In this document: one piece after another, positions 51,504 through 58,984 of the stretch | Layout: each line of letters opens with the position of its first letter | Numbering within the stretch: position 1 is the stretch's first letter | Origin: Eubacterium barkeri | GTDB taxonomy: Bacteria > Bacillota > Clostridia > Eubacteriales > Eubacteriaceae | Direction: 5' to 3' | DNA length: 64,000 nt | Assembly (NCBI RefSeq): GCF_900107125.1 | Contig: NZ_FNOU01000002.1 | Location: 62,001-126,000, forward strand | Notes under the pieces: model-generated | Told to the model about the DNA's origin: nothing | Databases searched by the model: none | Seen by the model: the letters and a program-made list of their open reading frames with translations, nothing else | Program-made: the position numbers and the translations under genes

Positions 51504-51728
51504 ATGGCAAAAAATCTGAGTGAACTCAAACCGGGACAACGGGGCGTAGTATCCTCCATTGATTTAAAGGGATTGATGCGGCGAAAACTGTTGGATATGG
51601 GGGTAACCCCTGGGGTGGAGGTTTATGTGGATAAGGTGGCGCCCTTCGGTGACCCCATTGAAATACATTTAAGAGGTTATGCCCTTAGCCTTCGAAAAAA
51701 AGATGCCGAAAAAATTCGTATCGTTTAA
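51504..51728 (+). CDS. feoA: Ferrous iron transport protein A
   Basis: 74 residues: SELKPGQRGVVSSIDLKGLM, RRKLLDMGVTPGVEVYVDKV, IEIHLRGYALSLRKKDAEKI, an SH3-like FeoA fold. It helps FeoB at the membrane. GAGGGAGTGACGGGCAC precedes the ATG; 9 bp separate it from feoB. Confidence 0.95.
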   Translation: MAKNLSELKPGQRGVVSSIDLKGLMRRKLLDMGVTPGVEVYVDKVAPFGDPIEIHLRGYALSLRKKDAEKIRIV

Positions 51729-51737
51729 GGGGGCTTT

Positions 51738-53762
51738 ATGACATATCGAGTAGCTTTAGTGGGGAATCCCAATTGCGGGAAAACGACATTGTTTAATTGC
51801 CTGACGGGCAGTAATCTTTACGTTGGGAACTGGCCAGGTGTGACCATTGAAAAAAAAGAAGGGTTAATGAAGGGAACTGGGGATGAGATTATTCTCATCG
51901 ATCTTCCGGGGATTTACTCTCTGGCACCCTACTCCATGGATGAAATTGTCAGCCGTGATTTTTTAATTAACGAAGCCCCGGATCTCATGATTAATATTAT
52001 CGATGCTTCGAATATTGAGCGTAATCTCTATTTGACCACTCAGCTCATGGAAATGGGGATTCCCATGATTGGGGCCCTTAACATGATGGATGTTTTGGAG
52101 CGAAAGGGGATTCTTATTGATTGTGAAGCCCTTTCGAAGGCCTTTGGCTTTCCCTTTATCCAAATTTCTGCTCAGCAGGAATTGGGGATTCAGGAGCTTA
52201 TTGCCCTGACCGATGCAAATTTAGGGCGGACCCAGGGGAAGTGGACGTATCCAAGGGTTTTCCCATCTAAGATTCAGGATGTGTTTGACGCCTTTGGAAA
52301 GAAAATCGAAGGGCAGTATTCAGATATCCTGCCCAACTACCCTGGGATATTTCGCAGCATCAAGCTCATTGAACAGGATGAGGTCCTTGCTAAACAGGAG
52401 CAGCACGATATTGTTCGCCTGGATGCTGAAATTAGTGAAGCCCGGCGGGAAATCCGGGAAATTAGTGGTCAGGATGTGGATGGTGCCATTGCCGATTATC
52501 GGTATCGTTTTATTACCGCAGGGGTAGAGGGAGCAAGGCGCCAGGATGGTAAGGATACCCTGGCCATTGAGGACCGGATCGATAAGGTGCTGATGAATCG
52601 TTTTGCAGCACTGCCCATTTTTTTCGTGTTCATGTTCATTATTTATTTTATCTCCATCAATGTGGTGGGGAATTTGACATCCAGCTGGATCGATGGATTT
52701 ATTGCCGACGGGCTGATTCCCTGGGTAAGCACTGTCCTTAGTGCCATTGGAACGGCACAGTGGCTCATTGCCCTCATTACCAACGGTGCCATTACCGGGG
52801 TTGGTGCAGTGCTGACCTTTATCCCGCAAATTACGGTGCTTTTCATCTTTATTTCAGTTCTGGAGGATAGTGGCTACATGGCCCGGGTAGCGTTTATGAT
52901 GGATCGAGCCTTTAGACGCTTTGGGCTTTCCGGAAAAAGCTTTATTCCCATGGTCGTTGGATTGGGCTGCTCGGTTCCGGCCATTATGGCAACCCGGACC
53001 TTGGAAAATGAGCGGGACCGCAAGCTGACCATTATCCTAACGCCTTTTATTTCCTGTGGCGCAAAAATGCCCTTGTATGTCCTGCTGGCTTCGGCCTTTT
53101 TTGCAGAGCAGCAGAGTATTATGGTCTTTAGCCTGTATCTGGTGAGCCTTTTGGTGGTGTTTTTATCGGGAATTTTACTAAGCAAGACAAAATTCAGGGG
53201 AGCCAGCTCAGACTATTTGCTGGAACTTCCACCTTACCGGGTCCCCAGCCTTAAAAATACCATGTCTCAGGTGTGGCTGCGGGTTAAAGAGTTTATTGTC
53301 CGGGCGGGAACGATTATCTTTTTAGCCTCGGTGGTGCTCTGGTTCCTCCAGGCCTTTGGAACGAATTTTCAAATGACGACGGACCCGGATAGTAGTATAT
53401 TGGCTGCTTTTGGAAAAATCATTGCTCCAGCTTTCATTCCCTTGGGTTTTGGAAACTGGGTGGCCAGTGTATCCTTGCTTTCAGGAATTGCCGCTAAGGA
53501 AATGATTATTTCTACCATGAGCGTTCTGCTTTCGGGTGTAGATGGGGGCTTTACCATGGCTTTAAGCCAGATATTCACCCCCCTTTCGGCCTATGCGTAT
53601 ATTTTGTTTGTCCTGCTCTGTTCACCCTGTATCGCAGCGTTAGCGACCATGAAGCGGGAGCTTGGCAGCTGGCGGGACTTTCTCTTTGCCATCGTCTACC
53701 AGGTGGGGACGGCTTATTTGGTCTCCATGGCCGTCTTCCAAATCGGGTCATTCATTTTCTGA
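51738..53762 (+). CDS. feoB: Ferrous iron transporter B
   Basis: 674 residues. N-terminal G domain: G1 GNPNCGKTT (8-16), G3 DLPG, G4 NMMD; the switch I segment VGNWPGVTIEKKEG is intact. From about residue 290 the membrane part has the FeoB Gate motifs (GLGCSVPAIMATRTL; FISCGAKMPLYVLLASAFF). It imports Fe2+ under anaerobic conditions. Length is typical of shorter FeoB proteins. Confidence 0.97.
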   Translation: MTYRVALVGNPNCGKTTLFNCLTGSNLYVGNWPGVTIEKKEGLMKGTGDEIILIDLPGIYSLAPYSMDEIVSRDFLINEAPDLMINIIDASNIERNLYLTTQLMEMGIPMIGALNMMDVLERKGILIDCEALSKAFGFPFIQISAQQELGIQELIALTDANLGRTQGKWTYPRVFPSKIQDVFDAFGKKIEGQYSDILPNYPGIFRSIKLIEQDEVLAKQEQHDIVRLDAEISEARREIREISGQDVDGAIADYRYRFITAGVEGARRQDGKDTLAIEDRIDKVLMNRFAALPIFFVFMFIIYFISINVVGNLTSSWIDGFIADGLIPWVSTVLSAIGTAQWLIALITNGAITGVGAVLTFIPQITVLFIFISVLEDSGYMARVAFMMDRAFRRFGLSGKSFIPMVVGLGCSVPAIMATRTLENERDRKLTIILTPFISCGAKMPLYVLLASAFFAEQQSIMVFSLYLVSLLVVFLSGILLSKTKFRGASSDYLLELPPYRVPSLKNTMSQVWLRVKEFIVRAGTIIFLASVVLWFLQAFGTNFQMTTDPDSSILAAFGKIIAPAFIPLGFGNWVASVSLLSGIAAKEMIISTMSVLLSGVDGGFTMALSQIFTPLSAYAYILFVLLCSPCIAALATMKRELGSWRDFLFAIVYQVGTAYLVSMAVFQIGSFIF

Positions 53763-53775
53763 GGTTAATAAAAAG

Positions 53776-53810
53776 CCTTCACCACATGTCTGCGGGTGGA
53801 GGTTTTTTTT
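53776..53810 (+). terminator. Terminator after feoB
   Basis: CCTTCACC (53776-53783) and GGTGGAGG (53795-53802) form an 8-bp stem with one G-T pair, followed by eight Ts. Confidence 0.85.
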
Positions 53811-53872
53811 CGTGGAAGAAGCAGGCTTTATCCTTTCAAGTTTTCATAAGGATTGCTTAAATCCATTTGGAA

Positions 53873-53888
53873 TGTTGTCGATACAACA
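53873..53888. promoter_or_regulatory. 16-bp palindrome upstream of ferredoxin-hcp
   Basis: TGTTGT-CGAT-ACAACA at 53873-53888, about 50 bp before the ferredoxin ATG. The arms and spacing suit a dimeric regulator. Hcp genes are often controlled by nitrosative-stress regulators of the CRP/FNR type, but the regulator here is not identified. Confidence 0.45.
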
Positions 53889-53938
53889 GACGAATTAAGG
53901 AAAACCCTCTACAATGGTTGGAAAAGGAGGTAGTTTCC

Positions 53939-54130
53939 ATGAGAGTGACCATTAATGATGAATGTATCGGGTGTGGCTTATGTGTCGCTGAATGCCCAGA
54001 GGTTTTTGATATGGGGGATGAAGGCGTAGCCTGTGTGTTAACGGATGACATTGCCCCGGATTTAGAAGAAAAGGTTTGTGAGGCAGTCGAAGGGTGCCCT
54101 GTGGCCGCTATTGAAATAGAGGAGGATTAA
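53939..54130 (+). CDS. 4Fe-4S ferredoxin
   Basis: 63 residues, CIGCGLCVAECPE at 9-21 and CEAVEGCPVAAIEI near the end, six cysteines in all. This fits a single-cluster [4Fe-4S] ferredoxin, since the second motif has only CxxxxxCP. AAAAGGAGGTAGTTTCC sets the ATG. It stands 4 bp before hcp and is the likely electron donor to it. Confidence 0.9.
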   Translation: MRVTINDECIGCGLCVAECPEVFDMGDEGVACVLTDDIAPDLEEKVCEAVEGCPVAAIEIEED

Positions 54131-54134
54131 AAGA

Positions 54135-55700
54135 ATGGCAAATCAAATGTTTTGTTTCCAATGTGAACAGACAGCGAAAAGTATGGGATGTACCGGTGGA
54201 GCAGGTGTCTGTGGTAAAAAGGCAGAAACGGCAAATCGACAGGATGAATTGACGGATGCCCTGATTGCCCTGGCTCGCACCATGGACGGAAAAGAGCGCC
54301 CGGAAAAAGCTGATCAGCTGATGGTGGATGGCTTATTTACCACCGTGACGAATGTCAGCTTTGATAATGAATCTTTAAAGGGGTTAGTCGAAGAGGTCCT
54401 TAAGCTGGTGGATACATCCAATCCAGTGGTTGAATCCTTTGATGTCCATGGGATGTGGTTGACAGAGCAAGAAGATATCCGCTCCTTAAAATCACTGATT
54501 CTGTTTGGCCTGCGTGGAATGGCGGCCTATGCCCATCATGCCAGGGTTTTAGGTTATATAGACCCGAAGGTCAATGATTTCTTCTTTGAAGGTATGCGTG
54601 CTGTGGGGAGTGAGCTTGATGCTGATGCATTGTTGGCCTTGGTTCTAAAGCTTGGAGAAATCAATCTGGCTTGTATGGCTCTCTTGGACCAGGCCAATAC
54701 TGAAACCTACGGAACCCCTGTCCCAACAACCGTGGATTTAACCATTGAAAAGGGCCCCTTTATTGTGATTACAGGCCATGACCTCCACGATCTTAAGCTT
54801 CTGTTGGAACAAACTCAAGGAAAGGGCATTAATATTTATACCCACGGGGAAATGTTGCCGGCTCATGCTTATCCGCAGCTGAAGGCTTATCCCCACTTAA
54901 AGGGCAACTTTGGGACGGCCTGGCAAAATCAGCAGAAGGAATTTGCCGATATTCCAGGGCCCGTTTTGTTTACCACCAACTGCCTGATGCCAGTACGACC
55001 TTCTTATGCAGACCGGATTTTCACAACCTCGGTGGTGGCATATCCAGAAATGGTCCATATAGGCGAAGCCAAAGATTTCACTCCGGTTATTGAAAAAGCC
55101 CTGGAGTTGGGTGGTTATTCTGAGGATCAGCCTTTGACCGGTATTAATGGTGGGACCCAGGTTACCACTGGCTTTGGCCATGGGACGGTTCTTTCCGTTG
55201 CCGACACGGTGATTGATGCCGTAAAGGGTGGGGATATCAGCCACTTCTTCCTGGTTGGCGGCTGCGATGGTGCGCGTCCGGGTCGGAATTATTACACAGA
55301 TTTTGTGAAGCAAACACCTGGAGATTCCGTTATCCTGACCCTGGCTTGTGGGAAATATCGCTTTAATGACCTGGATCTGGGGACCATCGGTGGTCTGCCC
55401 CGGATGATGGATATGGGCCAGTGTAACGATGCCTATAGTGCCATTCAGGTAGCGGTGGCCCTGGCGGATGCCTTTGGCTGTGGGGTTAATGAACTCCCCC
55501 TTTCCATGGTACTATCCTGGTATGAGCAAAAGGCAGTTTGCATTCTCTTGACCCTGCTTTATTTAGGGATCAAAAACATCTATTTGGGACCAACACTTCC
55601 TGCTTTTATTTCTCCAGGAGTTCTGGATCTTTTAGTTAAAAATTACAATATCCATCCGACGACGACCCCGGAAGCGGATTTACAGGCTATTCTGGGTTAA
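54135..55700 (+). CDS. hcp: Hybrid cluster protein (hydroxylamine reductase)
   Basis: 521 residues. The N-terminal cluster motif is CFQCEQTAKSMGCTGGAGVC (C7, C10, C19, C27-type spacing). Hybrid-cluster ligands appear in later blocks, for example FTTNCLMPV, VGGCDGARPGRNYYTDF, TLACGKYRF and MGQCNDAY. Hcp acts against NO/hydroxylamine in anaerobes. AGGAGGATTAAAAGA precedes the ATG. Coupled to the ferredoxin gene. Confidence 0.97.
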   Translation: MANQMFCFQCEQTAKSMGCTGGAGVCGKKAETANRQDELTDALIALARTMDGKERPEKADQLMVDGLFTTVTNVSFDNESLKGLVEEVLKLVDTSNPVVESFDVHGMWLTEQEDIRSLKSLILFGLRGMAAYAHHARVLGYIDPKVNDFFFEGMRAVGSELDADALLALVLKLGEINLACMALLDQANTETYGTPVPTTVDLTIEKGPFIVITGHDLHDLKLLLEQTQGKGINIYTHGEMLPAHAYPQLKAYPHLKGNFGTAWQNQQKEFADIPGPVLFTTNCLMPVRPSYADRIFTTSVVAYPEMVHIGEAKDFTPVIEKALELGGYSEDQPLTGINGGTQVTTGFGHGTVLSVADTVIDAVKGGDISHFFLVGGCDGARPGRNYYTDFVKQTPGDSVILTLACGKYRFNDLDLGTIGGLPRMMDMGQCNDAYSAIQVAVALADAFGCGVNELPLSMVLSWYEQKAVCILLTLLYLGIKNIYLGPTLPAFISPGVLDLLVKNYNIHPTTTPEADLQAILG

Positions 55701-55710
55701 TCTACAGGTT

Positions 55711-56559
55711 TTACCCTAAATCATTAAATCGATAAAACACGCCTTCCAGGGAATGGGAAATCACACCCTGGTGGAGTCGTGCCGCAAAAGAAGGTAGAAT
55801 CGAAAAAAGATAGGGTGGTAAATCCTGTACCCTTGGGAAGACCTGAAGGCAAAGAACCTCTGTCAAATGATGGAGGTTCTTTTCAATCTCGCTTTGACTC
55901 AGGGGGGAGAGGATTTCTGTTAAATCATGGATCTGCCTTGCGTTCAGGGAAAGGGATGCCCCGTCCTCTCCAATGAGCAGGCAGCCAAGGACGGTTAAAA
56001 GGACGGTTTCACAGATATTACCTAAAAACAGGTTTTGATAATCCCTGGTGGTTCGGGATAAAAGGCGGCAAACCCCATGGGAATCAAAGGCACTTAGAAA
56101 TTGCCATTCCAGATTCAAATGGGTCAGATATTGATGGATGGCATCGACCCCCACAAGGGCATTGGGATGGATGAGGGCCGGATAATCCAGGGTGAGACGG
56201 TGGTCCTGGGGATTGAATAAAGGATCGTAGGTATTAAAAAAAGCCGGAATACCTTCCTTTACCGTACTGCCACAATTAAGACACCTAAAATCATCAAAAA
56301 TGATTAAAAGCTTTTCGTATAGTCTTTTACACTGATGGGTTTTGGAGAGGATCAGAGCATAGCCCCGTTCATAGGCTAAGGCTGGATCCAGGATGGGTGT
56401 GGGGAATGAGGGATCACCATGACCCTGGTACGCTTTTATACAATAGAGGACAGCTTCCATGAGCTGATTGGCCATCTCGTAGGAAAGGGAGGTGCTTCTT
56501 CCCTTGGTATACCGGTTGGCTAAGCTGGAAACAATGGGGATAAGGGATTCTGGGTTCAT
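55711..56559 (-). CDS. DUF6179-like protein
   Basis: 282 residues, largely helical, with LNCGSTVKEG and FRCLNC-type cysteines near residue 95. No membrane segments. It resembles the DUF6179 family known in Clostridia and pairs with the DUF6323-like gene 12 bp upstream. Function unknown. It converges on hcp with only 10 bp between stops. Confidence 0.6.
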   Translation of the reverse strand: MNPESLIPIVSSLANRYTKGRSTSLSYEMANQLMEAVLYCIKAYQGHGDPSFPTPILDPALAYERGYALILSKTHQCKRLYEKLLIIFDDFRCLNCGSTVKEGIPAFFNTYDPLFNPQDHRLTLDYPALIHPNALVGVDAIHQYLTHLNLEWQFLSAFDSHGVCRLLSRTTRDYQNLFLGNICETVLLTVLGCLLIGEDGASLSLNARQIHDLTEILSPLSQSEIEKNLHHLTEVLCLQVFPRVQDLPPYLFSILPSFAARLHQGVISHSLEGVFYRFNDLG

Positions 56560-56571
56560 GGGATGGCTCCT

Positions 56572-57009
56572 TTAATGGGATGGATGGGAATTGAGCTGCT
56601 TTTCAAGAAGGCGTGATGCTAAGTCACCAAGATACTGAAGGTCCCCGCCGCAACGGCCGTTGTACAGGGTTTTCATAAAATCGAGTAGGGATTTGTCAGA
56701 AATAAAACCATTGCCAATACCCTTTAAGGAATAGAACAAGGTGGTGAGTCCATGGAGGGTGTCCAAAAAATTGCGATGGTCCAGATAAGGTGAATCCAAA
56801 AAGGTGTCAATAAGGGAATTCAAGATGCTATCCCCAAATTCAATGCGCTGATTGTCGGCCAGGCATTGGTTTTTATGGTCAATCAAGGCCTGGGCATCCC
56901 CTGGGGTCAGGGCGTATCCGTAAAGGGAGAGCCCATCATTGCAGGCTAAAAGATGGGACAGCTCATCACGGGAGGCTTTTGTTAAAACGGAAAAGGGGAT
57001 AATTATCAT
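56572..57009 (-). CDS. DUF6323-like protein
   Basis: 145 residues (MIIIPFSVLTKASRDELSHL at the start). Helical, with GISDKSLLDFMKTLYNGRCG-like C-terminal part. The start at 57009 is preferred: the TATAAT of its promoter ends in the ATG at 57045, so translation cannot begin there. It forms a two-gene operon with the DUF6179-like gene. The recurrent pairing suggests joint function, unknown. Confidence 0.6.
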   Translation of the reverse strand: MIIIPFSVLTKASRDELSHLLACNDGLSLYGYALTPGDAQALIDHKNQCLADNQRIEFGDSILNSLIDTFLDSPYLDHRNFLDTLHGLTTLFYSLKGIGNGFISDKSLLDFMKTLYNGRCGGDLQYLGDLASRLLEKQLNSHPSH

Positions 57010-57043
57010 GGGTGGAGAACCGCCTTTCATGGGAATTAATCCC

Positions 57044-57072
57044 ATTATAGAACGGTGCTAGGAAAAGGTCTA
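57044..57072 (-). promoter_or_regulatory. Promoter of the DUF6323-DUF6179 pair
   Basis: Minus strand: TAGACC (57067-57072), 17-bp spacer, TATAAT (57044-57049), followed about 30 bases later by the ATG at 57009. Confidence 0.55.
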
Positions 57073-57075
57073 GTC

Positions 57076-57155
57076 TTGAAAAAAGATGTGTTTTATGGTA
57101 ATATAAGGACAGAAAATATTGAGGGAAAGGGGGTCGCGTTTCGCGATCCCCTTTT
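57076..57155 (+). other. Small promoter-terminator unit without a gene
   Basis: TTGAAA (57076-57081), 17 bp, TAATAT (57099-57104), then a 10-bp GC stem (57129-57138 with 57142-57151) and TTTT. Read rightward this could give a transcript of about 45 nt. The hairpin may instead simply end the leftward GNAT-racemase operon, whose last stop is at 57161. Confidence 0.35.
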
Positions 57156-57160
57156 ACCTT

Positions 57161-57724
57161 TTAGAGGGATGGTGAATCAAAAACATGGGGCAGGAAATAG
57201 GAAGGCAGTGGAATTGTGGTGAGCATGGTCAGGACTGCAGCGGCCTCTGCCTTGGTGATTTGGCACCTATAGGACAGGAGGTCATAGCAATGTCCTCGTT
57301 CCTCGTAGCTTACGCCGGCGGGGGTCAGGTCGTTACGGAGATAAAACGCCAAGCGCTTGTGGCGCTGCCCTGGGTTATAGGCACCCGGCTGCCAGGGTGC
57401 CTCAATGTATAAAAACAGCCGCTTGTGGGGATGGACCACCTTTAAATGATCCAGGATTTTGGACCCATATCCCTGGCCATGAAAGGCCTCATCGGTGGCG
57501 AAGTAGTGAATATACAATAGGTCCTTATGGTAAATGAGGAAGGTAAAGCCCACCAATTGGTTTCCATCCATGTATGCGACCCATTTGCCTCTGCCCAGGC
57601 GGATTAATTGGTCAAACAAAAAAGCCGGCATCCGTTCAACAGGGGGGAATCCTTGGTGATAAAGGGCTTTGACCTGCTTGTAAAGGTGGGACCCCTTGGG
57701 GACGGGAACCGCATGGATGCTCAT
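57161..57724 (-). CDS. GNAT acetyltransferase
   Basis: 187 residues. Motif A YFATDEAFHGQGYGSKILDHL (residues about 75-95) carries the Q/RxxGxG/A acetyl-CoA loop as GQGYG. The N-terminus (HLYKQVKALYHQGFPPVERM) is typical of small-molecule acetylases. Its ATG overlaps the stop of the racemase gene by 4 bp, so both are made together; an amino-acid or amine substrate would fit. Confidence 0.8.
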   Translation of the reverse strand: MSIHAVPVPKGSHLYKQVKALYHQGFPPVERMPAFLFDQLIRLGRGKWVAYMDGNQLVGFTFLIYHKDLLYIHYFATDEAFHGQGYGSKILDHLKVVHPHKRLFLYIEAPWQPGAYNPGQRHKRLAFYLRNDLTPAGVSYEERGHCYDLLSYRCQITKAEAAAVLTMLTTIPLPSYFLPHVFDSPSL

Positions 57725-58800
57725 ATGCCCTCCGATCCGTCGACGATTATTTTTTCAATATAGGGTGAGGTGTTGGCGTGGAGGCCGGCACCATAATTAC
57801 ATCGGAATGGGATGATGCTGCCTGGTGACACCTTCCGGGGGCAATCTGTTATATCAAGGATGAGGTGGTCCGAGCTGGCAGCAATGATTTCGATGCCCGA
57901 ATCCAGAGGCGTGAGTCCGTCGGGGGCTGTATCCTGTTGCCCCAGGGCACAGATAGCCCGGTGGCGAATGCCCTTGTCTTCAAAAACCGGTTCATTCCCA
58001 AAGGCATCCTTTCCCACCTTCCCAATGGGGACGGAGGGCTTGTCCTTCACCTCAATGACTTCTGTTTCTAAAATAAAGGTATGGTGATGGAGCTCGGGGT
58101 ACCAAAGGTGGTTGGAGACATCGGTCCCGTAGAGGATCAGCTCGCCCACCCGTAAGTTATTAATACACTGGGGGAGAATACCATCCTTAATCATATAAAA
58201 GGTGCTGCTGGCACCACCGGAGGTAATGGCACAGCTTACTCCAAAGCGTTCTTTCAGGGCCTGCTGCATTAAAGCGAATTTCTCATAGGTTTCTACCGTG
58301 GGGACGATGGCACCAGTACAGGAAAGATTGACCCCAATCCCCATGAATGTAATATGCTCAAGGGTGAGGATGGCCGCCATGGACTGACAGAAATCCTCGA
58401 TATCAAAATAACCCTCCCGTAAATCACCAAGATCGACCATCAGGATAATTTGATGGCTTTTTTGACGCTTGGCTGCGGCAGCATCCAGGGCTTGAATGAC
58501 TGAGACCTCAGAATTAACGGAAAGATCTGCATATTTTACCACATCCTCTACTTCGGAGAGCATGGGAATGCGAATGAGCCATTTTTCGCATTCCAGGGTT
58601 TGAATTTTTTTTAGATTCTCAATGCGGGCATCCCCGATGGCATCGACACCTCCATGGAGCAGGGCCTGGGCTACATCCGGGTTTTGACAAGTGTTTTTAT
58701 TAATACCGGTTATAGTGAGTCCGAGGGCCCTGGCCTGACGGACTACCCACTGGGCATTTTCTTCAATTTTTTTTGTATGGATTAAAAGTCTGGGATACAT
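57721..58800 (-). CDS. PLP-dependent alanine/ornithine racemase-family protein
   Basis: 359 residues. MYPRLLIHTKKIEENAQWVV with the PLP-binding position in TGINKNTC (Lys near 36), then GDARIENLKKIQ, ILMVDLGDLREGYF, GVNLSCTGAIVPT, and TSGGASSTFYMIKDG. This follows ornithine/alanine racemase-like single-barrel enzymes (Orr type), with an alanine-racemase N-terminal fold. Substrate is not readable. AAAGAGGTAGTT favours the ATG at 58800. Confidence 0.85.
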   Translation of the reverse strand: MYPRLLIHTKKIEENAQWVVRQARALGLTITGINKNTCQNPDVAQALLHGGVDAIGDARIENLKKIQTLECEKWLIRIPMLSEVEDVVKYADLSVNSEVSVIQALDAAAAKRQKSHQIILMVDLGDLREGYFDIEDFCQSMAAILTLEHITFMGIGVNLSCTGAIVPTVETYEKFALMQQALKERFGVSCAITSGGASSTFYMIKDGILPQCINNLRVGELILYGTDVSNHLWYPELHHHTFILETEVIEVKDKPSVPIGKVGKDAFGNEPVFEDKGIRHRAICALGQQDTAPDGLTPLDSGIEIIAASSDHLILDITDCPRKVSPGSIIPFRCNYGAGLHANTSPYIEKIIVDGSEGI

Positions 58801-58907
58801 AACTACCTCTTTTTTAATGATCATGGAGCCTAGTATACCAAAGGACTGGGGAAAGGTAAAGTGGAAGCGGGGGAAACAAGGAAAAGACAAGCAAAATGGC
58901 GAAACGA

Positions 58908-58936
58908 TTGACAGTTAATCACCCCTTGTTTATAAT
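58908..58936 (+). promoter_or_regulatory. Perfect consensus promoter of leuS
   Basis: TTGACA (58908-58913), 17 bp, TATAAT (58931-58936), 48 bp before the ATG. The leader is too short for a T-box, so leuS seems constitutively transcribed. Confidence 0.85.
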
Positions 58937-58984
58937 AAAAGATATGTCTAAAACACAATCGAGAGATTACTTTGGGAGGAACCA

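Noticed and set aside
57045..57047. Upstream ATG start for the DUF6323-like gene
   Set aside because: The ATG overlaps the -10 box TATAATG, so it would not be transcribed as a start codon.
58801..58984. T-box leader for leuS
   Set aside because: Only about 40 bases lie between the consensus promoter and the start codon; no T-box motif is seen.
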